A stretch of DNA of 64,000 bases from Argentina anserina. Taxonomy: Eukaryota > Streptophyta > Magnoliopsida > Rosales > Rosaceae. This document shows, in pieces, positions 1 through 9,675 of the stretch; position 1 is the first letter of the stretch, and each line of letters begins with the position of its first letter. Under the pieces are notes generated by a model, which had not been told where the DNA came from, did no database searches, and saw only the letters and a program-made list of their open reading frames with translations. The translations under genes were made by a program, and so were the position numbers. The stretch covers positions 124,001-188,000 of the forward strand of contig NW_026089450.1 in NCBI RefSeq assembly GCF_933775445.1, read 5' to 3'.

Positions 1-1670
1 AAGATACTCAGTTTGAAAGAAACACACTCCCACACTTGCAAAACTCTCAAATACAATAGAAACTCGCATCAGAAGCCTTACAGAAAGATACTCAAACGAG
101 AAATGAAAAGATACACAATTGGAATAGTAAAGATACGCAAACGATGTAAAGATACTCAATTGGAACAGTAAAGATACGCAAACGATGTAAAGATACTCAG
201 TTTGAAAGAAACACACTCCCACACTTGGAAAACTCTCAAATACAATAGAAACTCGCATCAGAAGCCTTTCAGACAGATACTCAAACGAGAAATGAAAAGA
301 TACACAATTGGAATAGTAAAGATACGCAAACGTTGTAAAGATACACAATTGGAATAGTAAAGATACGCAAACGATGTAAAGATACTCAGTTTGAAAGAAA
401 CACACTCCCACACTTGCAAAACTCTCAAATTCAATAGAAACTCGCATCAGAAGCCTTACGGAAAGATACTCAAACGAGAAATGAAAAGATACACAATTGG
501 AATAGTAAAGATACGCAAACGATGTAAAGATACTCAATTGGAACAGTAAAGATACGCAAACGATGTAAAGATACTCAGTTTGAAAGAAACACACTCCCAC
601 ACTTGGAAAACTCTCAAATACAATAGAAACTCGCATCAGAAGCCTTTCAGACAGATACTGAAACGAGAAATGAAAAGATACACAATTGGAATAGTAAAGA
701 TACGCGAACGATGTAAACATACACAATTGGAATAGTAAAGATACGCAAACGATGTAAAGATACTCAGTTTTAAAGAAACACACTCCCACACTTGCAAAAC
801 TCTCAAATTCAATAGAAACTCGCATCCGAAAGCCTTACAGAAAGATACTCAAACGAGAAATGAAAAGATACACAATTGGAATAGTAAAGATACGCAAACG
901 ATGTAAAGATACACAATTGGAATAGTAAAGATACGCAAACGATGTAAAGATACACAATTGGAATAGTAAAGATACGCAAACGATGTAAAGATACTCAGTT
1001 TGAAAAAACACACTCCCACACTTGCAAAACTCTCAAATTCAATAGAAACTCGCATCAGAAAGCCTTACAGAAAGATACTCAAACGAGAAATGAAAAGATA
1101 CACAATTGGAATTGTAAAGATACGCAAACGATGTAAAGATACACAATTGGAATAGTAAAGATACGCAAACGATGTAAAGATACTCAGTTTGAAAGAAACA
1201 CACTCCCACACTTGCAAAACTCTCAAATACAATAGAAACTCGCATCAGAAGCCTTACAGAAAGATACTCAAACAAGAAATGAAAAGATACACAATTGGAA
1301 TAGTAAAGATACGCAAACGATGTAAAGATACTCAATTGGAACAGTAAAGATACGCAAACGATGTAAAGATACTCAGTTTGAAAGAAACACACTCCCACAC
1401 TTGGAAAACTCTCAAATACAATAGAAACTCGCATCAGAAGCCTTTCAGACAGATACTCAAACGAGAAATGAAAAGATACACAATTGGAATAGTAAAGATA
1501 CGCAAACGATGTAAAGATACACAATTGGAATAGTAAAGATACGCAAACGATGTAAAGATACTCAGTTTTAAAGAAACACACTCCCACACTTGCAAAACTC
1601 TCAAATTCAATAGAAACTCGCATCCGAAAGCCTTACAGAAAGATACTCAAACGAGAAATGAAAAGATACA
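1..1670. repeat. Satellite array, left segment
   Basis: Tandem satellite made of module B (starts GATACTCAGTTTGAAAG, ends GAGAAATGAAAA, about 107 bp) followed by one to three copies of 41-bp module A (starts GATACACAATTGG, ends CGATGTAAA). Two-A (189 bp) units dominate, and a three-A unit lies around 860-990. The segment is marked by variants such as CTCAATTGGAACAG in A and CACTTGGAAAACTC with CCTTTCAGACAG in B. It stops inside an A module exactly where the retrotransposon inserts, and the satellite resumes in the same module after 9670. The array runs off the left window edge. No gene is present. Confidence 0.97.
1666..1670. other. Target-site duplication ATACA (left copy)
   Basis: The five bases immediately before the LTR edge TGATCGG read ATACA and equal the five bases after the right edge (9671-9675). 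Removing the element and one copy restores an uninterrupted satellite A module (GATACACAATTGG). This proves insertion into pre-existing satellite. Confidence 0.95.
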
Positions 1671-2682
1671 TGATCGGTTCGATTACTCGAGATCAATATT
1701 AACCCTGTAAGCATCGTTAGTAGTATAAAGCAAGAGGGTATCGTTCACAAACCGGGGATCCAACCAGGGTAAAGAATCACAAACATTTAACAACGAATTC
1801 ATGAGTGTTTAAAAGAGTTTGATATATAGGATCGGGTTGAAAGATAAAAACAGAAAATAAAACCTAAACTAATATATACATGTGATCAACCAACCAACAC
1901 ATAATATATTACCAAAACAAATCATACAAAGCTAACGAAAATCAGATTCTAGTCCTCCTTTAAAAGTCTTGCCGAGACACTATCATGAATAACTAAGGTT
2001 GGATCATGCAATTAGGGTCCTAAGCAGTAACCTAAACACATAGACACTTAACACATTCGATTCATTCCAAGCGGTCTTAATCGAAATCTAACATACTTAT
2101 CCTACTATGAAACTTCAAAGCCACGCATATTGAATTCATTAAGCATGTCACCTACTTAACCCCCAATCATGCAATTCCGAAAATCACATAGAAAAGATAA
2201 ACATATTCATAGCACAAGTCATAAATCCAACAACCTAAATATCACGCTACAAGCGTATACATAACACATAGATACTCTCGAAATCACACAAAGACATGTC
2301 ACGGCATAAACTAAAATCATAGAACTACAAACTTAAAATCGAAACTTTATATAATTTGAAACAAGTAACTATCTTATAGACAAAATTGAAACAAGTTTAC
2401 AATGACCAAAACACATACACAACCAAGAACAAGAAAAACCAAAAACCGAAATAAACATAGAGAGAATCATGGTTACACTTTATCAATCAAGCGATCTCAC
2501 AAGGTGTAGCCGTGGCTTTCCAAGGGGATGAAACCTCTTCACAAGCGTGCTTGAAGGCTAAGGATTGGTGGAGAATGGTGGAATCGGTTTTAGGATTTCT
2601 TGGATGGGTGAGTATGAAATTTGGTAGAGCTTTGGCTAGTATGTGCACAAGGTTGATGATATGTTTCTGTGGAATTGAGGTG

Positions 2683-2692
2683 CTATATATAG
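2683..2692 (-). promoter_or_regulatory. TATA-like box in the left LTR copy
   Basis: The sequence CTATATATAG is palindromic and so reads the same on both strands. Element orientation implies leftward use. In this LTR copy it would transcribe out through the rest of the LTR into the satellite on the left. No experimental signal can be seen from sequence. Confidence 0.5.
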
Positions 2693-2820
2693 AGGAAGAA
2701 ACCCAAGGGAGGATGGCCACAAAGTCCACAAAGTTGAAACCAAATTGGTTGAGGTTTCCTAGATTCGGCAGATTTGACCTTTGTCCCTTGTTGTGGCCAT
2801 AACTTTCTCTAGAAAATAGA

Positions 2821-2970
2821 TATTGAGATGATTCCAACTGGCAATTTCAACTAGACTTCCGTGGCTTTTCATCCATATAAGGTACATTTTCTCAATCATT
2901 TTGAGCTGTCCAGGGGAGCCCGTCAAAGATGGATGATCTGCACTGCCAGAATTCTGATTTCTATAAGGAT
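2821..2970. repeat. Diverged internal repeat of the element, LTR copy 1
   Basis: This ~140-bp segment has the recurring layout ATTGA..TGATTCCAA, then AACTAGACT, then CCATATAA.GTA, then CCAGGGGAGCCCGTC and a CTGCCAGAATTCTG-like end. It is related to 3367-3510 and, more distantly, to segments at 5625-6160. The identical copy in the other LTR is at 8651-8800. Confidence 0.6.
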
Positions 2971-3366
2971 TGCATATCTTTTGCATTAATTACATATCTT
3001 CTTCCTCCTTTATTGCTGATTTCTTTTGCACAAATTTCTTCCTTTGAATTAGGGAGGCAGCAAAAGTCTTAATTGTTGCAGCCATGTTTGATTTTTCTTA
3101 CCTCTCCTCATTAAATTTGCTGCATGCCTTCTTTGACTTTCTTGCCTCTTCTCATTTAATTTGCTGCATGCCTTCTTTGACATTCTTTTGTGCTGGGATT
3201 TATGGACATTCTGATACATATTTGTGCTATATTTGCAGGAGGAAGAAAGTCCCAAGTTTCCCTCATAGCCCTTGGATCAAAAGCAAATCAATGGCTGAGA
3301 TAATTCCGCCGAGTTCATTGGACCTCCGATCAATGATTCAGTCATATCTCTCTGTAGGAATAAGAT

Positions 3367-3510
3367 ATTGATTTGATTCCAAATCCTACAGAAACTAGAC
3401 TCAAATACTTTATTTCCATATAAAGTAGGTCTTCTAACTCGATCGGAGCTATCCAGGGGAGCCCGTCGAAGTTGGACTATGAATATTGACAGCATTTTGA
3501 TTCTTGAATG
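3367..3510. repeat. Diverged internal repeat of the element, LTR copy 2
   Basis: Shares with 2821-2970 the start ATTGA..TGATTCCAA, the AACTAGACT motif, CCATATAA and an exact CCAGGGGAGCCCGTC, 543 bp apart. The AGAAACTAGACTCAAA motif is also found at about 6035-6052 in the interior. The other-LTR copy is at 9197-9340. Confidence 0.6.
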
Positions 3511-3840
3511 GATTGGGCTTTTAAGTGTATTTTCTTCTCTTTCCTTGTGGAACTAGGATTGCTTTCCTTCTCCAACATGGATTTGTATTTCCTAATAAGA
3601 ATAAGTATGTTAGAAACAAAGAAATACGAAAGGATGAATCCTACTCGAACAAGGAATCATATCTCAACAAGGATTATTAACACTTAGCACGATTTCATCA
3701 TCAATTCACTCATAATTGATATAAGCTCTACCTAGACACTTATTCTTACAAAAGAAACTAAAACATACTAAATAAGAGGTAACAAAGAGTAAGAATAGGG
3801 CATAATCACATTAAGAACGTCACACTTTGTGCTCCTATCA

Positions 3841-3854
3841 ACAACCCCACACTT
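3841..3854 (-). promoter_or_regulatory. Polypurine tract next to the 3' LTR
   Basis: The minus strand reads AAGTGTGGGGTTGT immediately before the LTR start TGATAGG. A G-rich tract at this position primes plus-strand synthesis in LTR retrotransposons. It is not a pure purine run, but its position and type match plant gypsy elements. Confidence 0.75.
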
Positions 3855-4730
3855 AAACTTTGCTAGTCCCTTAGCAAACACTAGAAAAGGGAAACACAAA
3901 CATAAAACAAAAATCAAAACAACTAAACTAATGACTCAACTATAATGCCTTCAACATTTTGTCTCAACGATCTTCAAACTCATAGCATCAAGAATAACAC
4001 TTAATCGAAATAGATAGAATGAATTCAATGGTTAATAAACATGAGATCTCGCATAACAAGTAAGACATGGCAGAAACATAGGTGATTGTAAGCTCAACAT
4101 GTTCAAAACAAGTTCAAATTCAACTCACAAGGGATATGCACTCCAAATATTTTCTCTCAAGAACATGGCATATGCTTAAAAGCTTTTCACACATAAGAGT
4201 TATAAACACATAGTGAATTCGAAAACCTCATGAAAGATACCAATCATATGCACAAATGAACCCTAACCATATGCTTACTCATGAAACAAACTCCACAGAT
4301 CAAGAGCTACTCATTTTAAGAATCATGCGGATCTTTATAAAAGGTAGGCTTAGGCTCGGTAAGGATATGATTTATTTAGGTAAAAGGAATCACAAAGGTC
4401 ATCCTCAAGACTTAGCAGAGCAATAATCATCCACCTTATGTCGCCATACTCAATAAAACAAGAGCCAATTTTATCATGTTGGCTCATTCTTCACTCTAAA
4501 CGTTGTGAAAACGAACAAAGGCTAAAGTACAACATTATTGAGCCTTCAACAAATATATCACAACTCCAAATTCACATCAAACATAGCTATGCCGTATCTT
4601 CTTTGTATATATATATATATATTTTTTTTCAAGTCGTGTTCATGTATTTTTTGCTTTTTCTTCTCACGACACCTTTCTATTTTTTTCATTCTTTTCACCC
4701 TTTTTCATACGGAAAAAATACATACATAGC

Positions 4731-4744
4731 ACAACCCCACACTT
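4731..4744 (-). promoter_or_regulatory. Second, internal polypurine-like tract
   Basis: The 14-base sequence AAGTGTGGGGTTGT on the minus strand is an exact copy of the LTR-adjacent tract at 3841-3854, 890 bp upstream in element sense. It could be an extra plus-strand priming site or the relic of a duplication. Function is inferred. Confidence 0.55.
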
Positions 4745-5435
4745 GAATCGAATCATCAGTCCATATTAACATCCAACAATCGGCTCGGCCAAGTCTTAAA
4801 GAGAAGGGTAGAGATACAACTATACTAAGCAAGGATATTAACATGTTGGTAATGAAATAAAAGGCTTAACATAGGCTCAAAGGGGTTTATATTAAGGTGT
4901 CCCAAGCAGGGCTCAAATAAGGCATACGGCTTTTTCGTTTAAGTGGTGGAATCCTAAAAAGATCCGACAATCCTTTTCAAAATCAGAGTATATTATGATA
5001 AAAGTTTTGAAAGTTTCACAAAGTAAGTTCTAGCATTCTCTAGTTCATTGCAATTCTATGGCATATGAATTGATCAAAACAGATGTAATGAGGTTATATA
5101 GCCAAGAAACGATAGATTAAAATCTCCAAAGAAACGCACATATATGGCTCGAAACTCACATAGGTTACATGAATTCAAACAAGTAGGGAACATGCTCATT
5201 ATGTACCAAAGTTTCAAAATCCTCATCTACTACATGTTGGTACAATTTCTACACATTGATTAACCATCAAATAGCAATTAAGTTCAATTTCCAATCTTGT
5301 GATCATTTATCAACCAATCATTCAAAGATCAACTCATCCTAGACAGTTAAAGGCATACCTATGACTCAAAACAAAATAAAAACAAAACAAAAAAATTATT
5401 TTTTTTCTGATTTTATGACTCTAACATGTAAACCT

Positions 5436-5468
5436 TCCCCCACACTCGAATCATGCATTGTCCTCAAT
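5436..5468 (-). other. Conserved gypsy 3'-region motif CATTGAGGACAATG
   Basis: On the minus strand CATTGAGGACAATG is followed by a GAGTGTGGGGG tract. From general knowledge, this pairing recurs downstream of pol in many plant Tat/Athila-type gypsy elements. It supports a gypsy origin despite the missing coding region. Confidence 0.6.
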
Positions 5469-5624
5469 GAATGTCAAAATAAATAATGCAATGGAAGACT
5501 CATAGTGGAAGGAAACAAATACAAAAATAAAAACATGGGAAAAAAAATGAGAAAATGATGAGAAAAGCTCCCCCATGGCGCGGTCCAACAGCTTGCATTC
5601 CATGCATCATAACGTATGAAAATA

Positions 5625-6160
5625 ATCTCCGATCAGTAAGACAACAGTGGGAATTGAAAGCTAATGTTTCTAGCTTTCCAAGCATATAAAGTACGTTCGC
5701 TAACTCCAAATGAGGAGAAAGTTATGCCCCTGAAAATTTGTCACGAAAAACAAGTTCATAGAATCAAAAACTAGAATGACCTTTACCTCTTTGTACCTGA
5801 ATTCCGTTGACTTAAACAGCCGGAATGGACCAGTGGCCTGAATGAAAGTTGAAGATAACACAACCAGCTTTCAATCCATATATGGCACGACTGCCCAGTT
5901 AGGCCTGAAGTGCTCCATGTTTTGCTGTTTTCGGACTGCAACTGACAAGTTCTGAATTTCTGACACGACCTTGCTGCCTTCAAATTGCAACTGGGAATGA
6001 TGTAGACCTCTAAATCTAGTTCTGTAAAACGATACAGAAACTAGACTCAAAGACCTTTGTTTTCATATAAAGCACATATTCCAACGCCCTATGAGCTGGG
6101 AGATACAGTATGCCGAAGTCGATGGACTGTTTCTGCCAGATTCTGTTGAACGAAAATGTT
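5625..6160. repeat. Cluster of diverged internal repeat copies in the interior
   Basis: Roughly three degenerate copies (about 5625-5740, 5810-5965 and 6000-6160). Each has a CATATA(A/T) motif preceded by a CTTTC or CTTTG stretch and followed by a CTGCCAGA or related end. The best match to the LTR copies is at 6000-6160 (AGAAACTAGACTCAAA, then CATATAAAG). The copies are too diverged for precise edges by eye. Confidence 0.45.
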
Positions 6161-6268
6161 TTGCTCCTCTTCACGTTTTCTCGAAAACTAACCTACACAT
6201 GCAGAAAAGAAATCAAAAATATCAAAAACAATAACCAAATAAAAAGTAAAGAGTAAAGAATCAAAATT

Positions 6269-6290
6269 GGGTTGCCTCCCAACAAGCGCT
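6269..6290 (-). other. Conserved gypsy motif GCGCTT...GGGAGGCAACCC
   Basis: The minus strand carries AGCGCTTGTTGGGAGGCAAC followed by CC. This motif recurs between the end of pol and the 3' region of plant Tat/Athila-like elements. Its location here, shortly after the putative leader, marks the 3' side of the inferred gag-pol deletion. Confidence 0.6.
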
Positions 6291-7478
6291 TAAATTTAAA
6301 GTCTAATAGCTTAGACCGAGTTTTCCTTTCAATCATTTTGTAGGTGACACATTATGGGGTTTCTCCTCCGCCATTTTGTTGTCCAACCTTGTAGTATATT
6401 CTCGAGCTCATTGTTGGTCACTTCACTATAAATCTGTAGAATCTCAATTAAAATCATTAGTGAAAGTGAGAACTTACCAAACATAACATAGGACACGAGG
6501 TCCTTAAGAGACTATGTTCCTCTAGCCATATGATATTTTGTTGAATTAAAAATGCAACATGAATGAGATGCAAAATGAATGCAATGCAGAATGAATGCAA
6601 TTAGAATGAGATCATTAAGATGCAATGCAAAAGTTAGAGAAAACAGTTAGGAAGTTATTGTATATACAAGTCACAAACATGTCAAAAGTCATTCAAATAA
6701 AATAAGCACATGTTAAGGGGAAAAAAAAACTAGCTTAACAACTAATCCAACAAATTGTCAAATCTTATGTTTAAGTTCGTTTTAATTTCTCAACTTAAAA
6801 ACCTAAGAAAGTACACACAATTATAATTATTATATGTTACAACAAAATAAGATAAGGATTCACAAGTTAGTTCTTTAAGTTTACAAAGTTCACATAATTC
6901 ACAAGTTCTTTTTGCTATTTCAATGACTGAATGAACGACTGATTCTAAGTTGTAAACCGAGGTGGACGTGCGGCCTAAGTATGAATGTGTAGACACAAGA
7001 TCAAGTCTTTGTTTCAGAAGACCGTATAGCTCAATTAGAGATAGTGAACATGGTAGGACTCATTTGTTGAACTACGGAGAGCGAACTCCCTATCGACTCC
7101 ATCACCGAGATGTATGTCAGTCAATAGTTCTCTGAGATCCAATTTTGGTCCCATGCACCAGGGTAATAAAAGAGCATGCCTCTTACTCAGCTGGACTTAA
7201 ACTTGGGTGTTAGACAAATCTCCAAGTGTTAATAAAAGCCGCCCTCAACCTCATGCAAAAAATTTGGAAGAAAACATAAGGGGTTAAGGCTAATATTAAC
7301 AAAAGGGACTTTACCTATTCCGTTCGATTTACAACCTACAACAATCATTCATTCAATCATAAAAAATAATAACCTAAGATAAAATTACTATATGTTAGAA
7401 CAAAGTAAGAAAATAATATACAAATTTACAATATGAACAGTGAATTCGAAATTAAATGGTTAGAGATCCAAAGAGATG

Positions 7479-7498
7479 GATCCCCGGCAACGGCGCCA
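7479..7498 (-). promoter_or_regulatory. Primer-binding site, complementary to tRNA-Asp 3' end
   Basis: The minus strand reads TGGCGCCGTTGCCGGGGATC, starting two bases from the LTR edge. This is a 20-base complement of the CCA-ended 3' terminus of plant tRNA-Asp(GUC) as I know it. It would prime minus-strand DNA synthesis by reverse transcriptase. This site fixes the orientation of the element. Plant Ty3/gypsy elements of the Tat/Athila group commonly carry this type of site. Confidence 0.9.
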
Positions 7499-7500
7499 TT

Positions 7501-9670
7501 TGATCGGTTCGATTACTCGAGATCAATATTAACCCTGTAAGCATCGTTAGTAGTATAAAGCAAGAGGGTATCGTTCACAAACCGGGGATCCAACCAGGGT
7601 AAAGAATCACAAACATTTAACAACGAATTCATGAGTGTTTAAAAGAGTTTGATATATAGGATCGGGTTGAAAGATAAAAACAGAAAATAAAACCTAAACT
7701 AATATATACATGTGATCAACCAACCAACACATAATATATTACCAAAACAAATCATACAAAGCTAACGAAAATCAGATTCTAGTCCTCCTTTAAAAGTCTT
7801 GCCGAGACACTATCATGAATAACTAAGGTTGGATCATGCAATTAGGGTCCTAAGCAGTAACCTAAACACATAGACAATTAACACATTCGATTCATTCCAA
7901 GCGGTCTTAATCGAAATCTAACATACTTATCCTACTATGAAACTTCAAAGCCACGCATATTGAATTCATTAAGCATGTCACCTACTTAACCCCCAATCAT
8001 GCAATTCCGAAAATCACATAGAAAAGATAAACATATTCATAGCACAAGTCATAAATCCAACAACCTAAATATCACGCTACAAGCGTATACATAACACATA
8101 GATACTCTCGAAATCACACAAAGACATGTCACGGCATAAACTAAAATCATAGAACTACAAACTTAAAATCGAAACTTTATATAATTTGAAACAAGTAACT
8201 ATCTTATAGACAAAATTGAAACAAGTTTACAATGACCAAAACACATACACAACCAAGAACAAGAAAAACCAAAAACCGAAATAAACATAGAGAGAATCAT
8301 GGTTACACTTTATCAATCAAGCGATCTCACAAGGTGTAGCCGTGGCTTTCCAAGGGGATGAAACCTCTTCACAAGCGTGCTTGAAGGCTAAGGATTGGTG
8401 GAGAATGGTGGAATCGGTTTTAGGATTTCTTGGATGGGTGAGTATGAAATTTGGTAGAGCTTTGGCTAGTATGTGCACAAGGTTGATGATATGTTTCTGT
8501 GGAATTGAGGTGCTATATATAGAGGAAGAAACCCAAGGGAGGATGGCCACAAAGTCCACAAAGTTGAAACCAAATTGGTTGAGGTTTCCTAGATTCGGCA
8601 GATTTGACCTTTGTCCCTTGTTGTGGCCATAACTTTCTCTAGAAAATAGATATTGAGATGATTCCAACTGGCAATTTCAACTAGACTTCCGTGGCTTTTC
8701 ATCCATATAAGGTACATTTTCTCAATCATTTTGAGCTGTCCAGGGGAGCCCGTCAAAGATGGATGATCTGCACTGCCAGAATTCTGATTTCTATAAGGAT
8801 TGCATATCTTTTGCATTAATTACATATCTTCTTCCTCCTTTATTGCTGATTTCTTTTGCACAAATTTCTTCCTTTGAATTAGGGAGGCAGCAAAAGTCTT
8901 AATTGTTGCAGCCATGTTTGATTTTTCTTACCTCTCCTCATTAAATTTGCTGCATGCCTTCTTTGACTTTCTTGCCTCTTCTCATTTAATTTGCTGCATG
9001 CCTTCTTTGACATTCTTTTGTGCTGGGATTTATGGACATTCTGATACATATTTGTGCTATATTTGCAGGAGGAAGAAAGTCCCAAGTTTCCCTCATAGCC
9101 CTTGGATCAAAAGCAAATCAATGGCTGAGATAATTCCGCCGAGTTCATTGGACCTCCGATCAATGATTCAGTCATATCTCTCTGTAGGAATAAGATATTG
9201 ATTTGATTCCAAATCCTACAGAAACTAGACTCAAATACTTTATTTCCATATAAAGTAGGTCTTCTAACTCGATCGGAGCTATCCAGGGGAGCCCGTCGAA
9301 GTTGGACTATGAATATTGACAGCATTTTGATTCTTGAATGGATTGGGCTTTTAAGTGTATTTTCTTCTCTTTCCTTGTGGAACTAGGATTGCTTTCCTTC
9401 TCCAACATGGATTTGTATTTCCTAATAAGAATAAGTATGTTAGAAACAAAGAAATACGAAAGGATGAATCCTACTCGAACAAGGAATCATATCTCAACAA
9501 GGATTATTAACACTTAGCACGATTTCATCATCAATTCACTCATAATTGATATAAGCTCTACCTAGACACTTATTCTTACAAAAGAAACTAAAACATACTA
9601 AATAAGAGGTAACAAAGAGTAAGAATAGGGCATAATCACATTAAGAACGTCACACTTTGTGCTCCTATCA
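7501..9670 (-). repeat. 5' LTR of the retrotransposon (in element sense)
   Basis: This copy lies next to the primer-binding site, so it is the LTR expected to drive transcription, leftwards on the minus strand. A CTATATATAG box at 8513-8522 would place transcript start roughly 25-35 bp downstream, near 8480-8490. That would leave about 980 bp of R-U5 before the interior. Promoter activity is inferred from the motif and its position only. The right end, CCTATCA, is followed directly by the ATACA target duplication and then satellite. Confidence 0.95.
8513..8522 (-). promoter_or_regulatory. TATA-like box of the 5' LTR promoter
   Basis: Identical to 2683-2692. In this LTR it is placed to start the element's own transcript, leftwards through the primer-binding site. 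Confidence 0.55.
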
Positions 9671-9675
9671 ATACA
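9671..9675. other. Target-site duplication ATACA (right copy)
   Basis: Right-hand copy of the 5-bp duplication flanking the 8,000-bp element. The satellite continues in register from here. Confidence 0.95.

Larger units (their letters stand above)
1671..3840 (-). repeat. 3' LTR of the retrotransposon (in element sense)
   Basis: This 2,170-bp LTR matches 7501-9670 at a constant offset of 5,830, with one difference seen (C at 2047, A at 7877). On the minus strand it begins TGATAGGAGCAC and ends ACCGATCA. A TATA-like palindrome lies at 2683-2692. The 15-nt motif CCAGGGGAGCCCGTC occurs twice inside it (2910-2924 and 3453-3467), within two diverged copies of a ~140-bp internal repeat. The open frames inside are short, overlap on opposite strands and resemble no protein I know, so they are not called as genes. 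Confidence 0.95.
3841..7500 (-). other. Non-coding interior of the retrotransposon
   Basis: This 3,660-bp stretch has no open frame longer than about 100 codons and nothing resembling gag or pol on either strand. On the minus strand it reads: primer-binding site; a leader of about 1.2 kb with a short imperfect ATGAATGCAATGCA-type repeat near 6555-6630; the GGGAGGCAACCC motif (near 6280); several diverged copies of an internal repeat also present in the LTRs (5625-6160); the CATTGAGGACAATG motif (5455-5468); and two polypurine-like tracts (4731-4744, 3841-3854). The order suggests a 5' leader joined to a former 3' untranslated region, with gag-pol deleted from around 6300-6500. A (TA)n then T-rich tract lies at about 4605-4700. 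Confidence 0.8.
1671..9670 (-). mobile_element. Complete non-autonomous LTR retrotransposon (Ty3/gypsy-type, LARD-like)
   Basis: An 8,000-bp element with two 2,170-bp direct LTRs (1671-3840 and 7501-9670), ends TGAT...ATCA and a perfect 5-bp target duplication ATACA. The tRNA-Asp primer-binding site at 7479-7498 reads on the minus strand and the polypurine tract at 3841-3854 lies beside the other LTR, so the element runs right to left. The 3,660-bp interior has no gag, protease, reverse transcriptase, RNase H or integrase frame. It should therefore depend on a partner element for mobilisation. It retains motifs typical of the post-pol region of plant Tat/Athila-type gypsy elements, which suggests an autonomous ancestor that lost gag-pol. 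The lineage is inferred from motifs only. By eye the LTRs differ at one site (C2047 versus A7877), so the insertion is recent. Confidence 0.93.

Noticed and set aside
2487..2837. Opposite-strand overlapping frames in the LTRs (2487-2837 minus, 2512-2802 plus, and copies at 8317-8667, 8342-8632)
   Set aside because: They lie wholly inside LTR sequence, overlap antisense, resemble no known protein, and are identical in the other LTR only because LTRs are identical.
4600..4700. (TA)n and T-rich tract as a regulatory element
   Set aside because: Low-complexity sequence in a non-coding element interior, with nothing to support a function.
7479..7498. tRNA-Asp gene fragment
   Set aside because: Only the 20 bases expected of a primer-binding site match, two bases from the LTR. 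No acceptor, D or anticodon arm follows.
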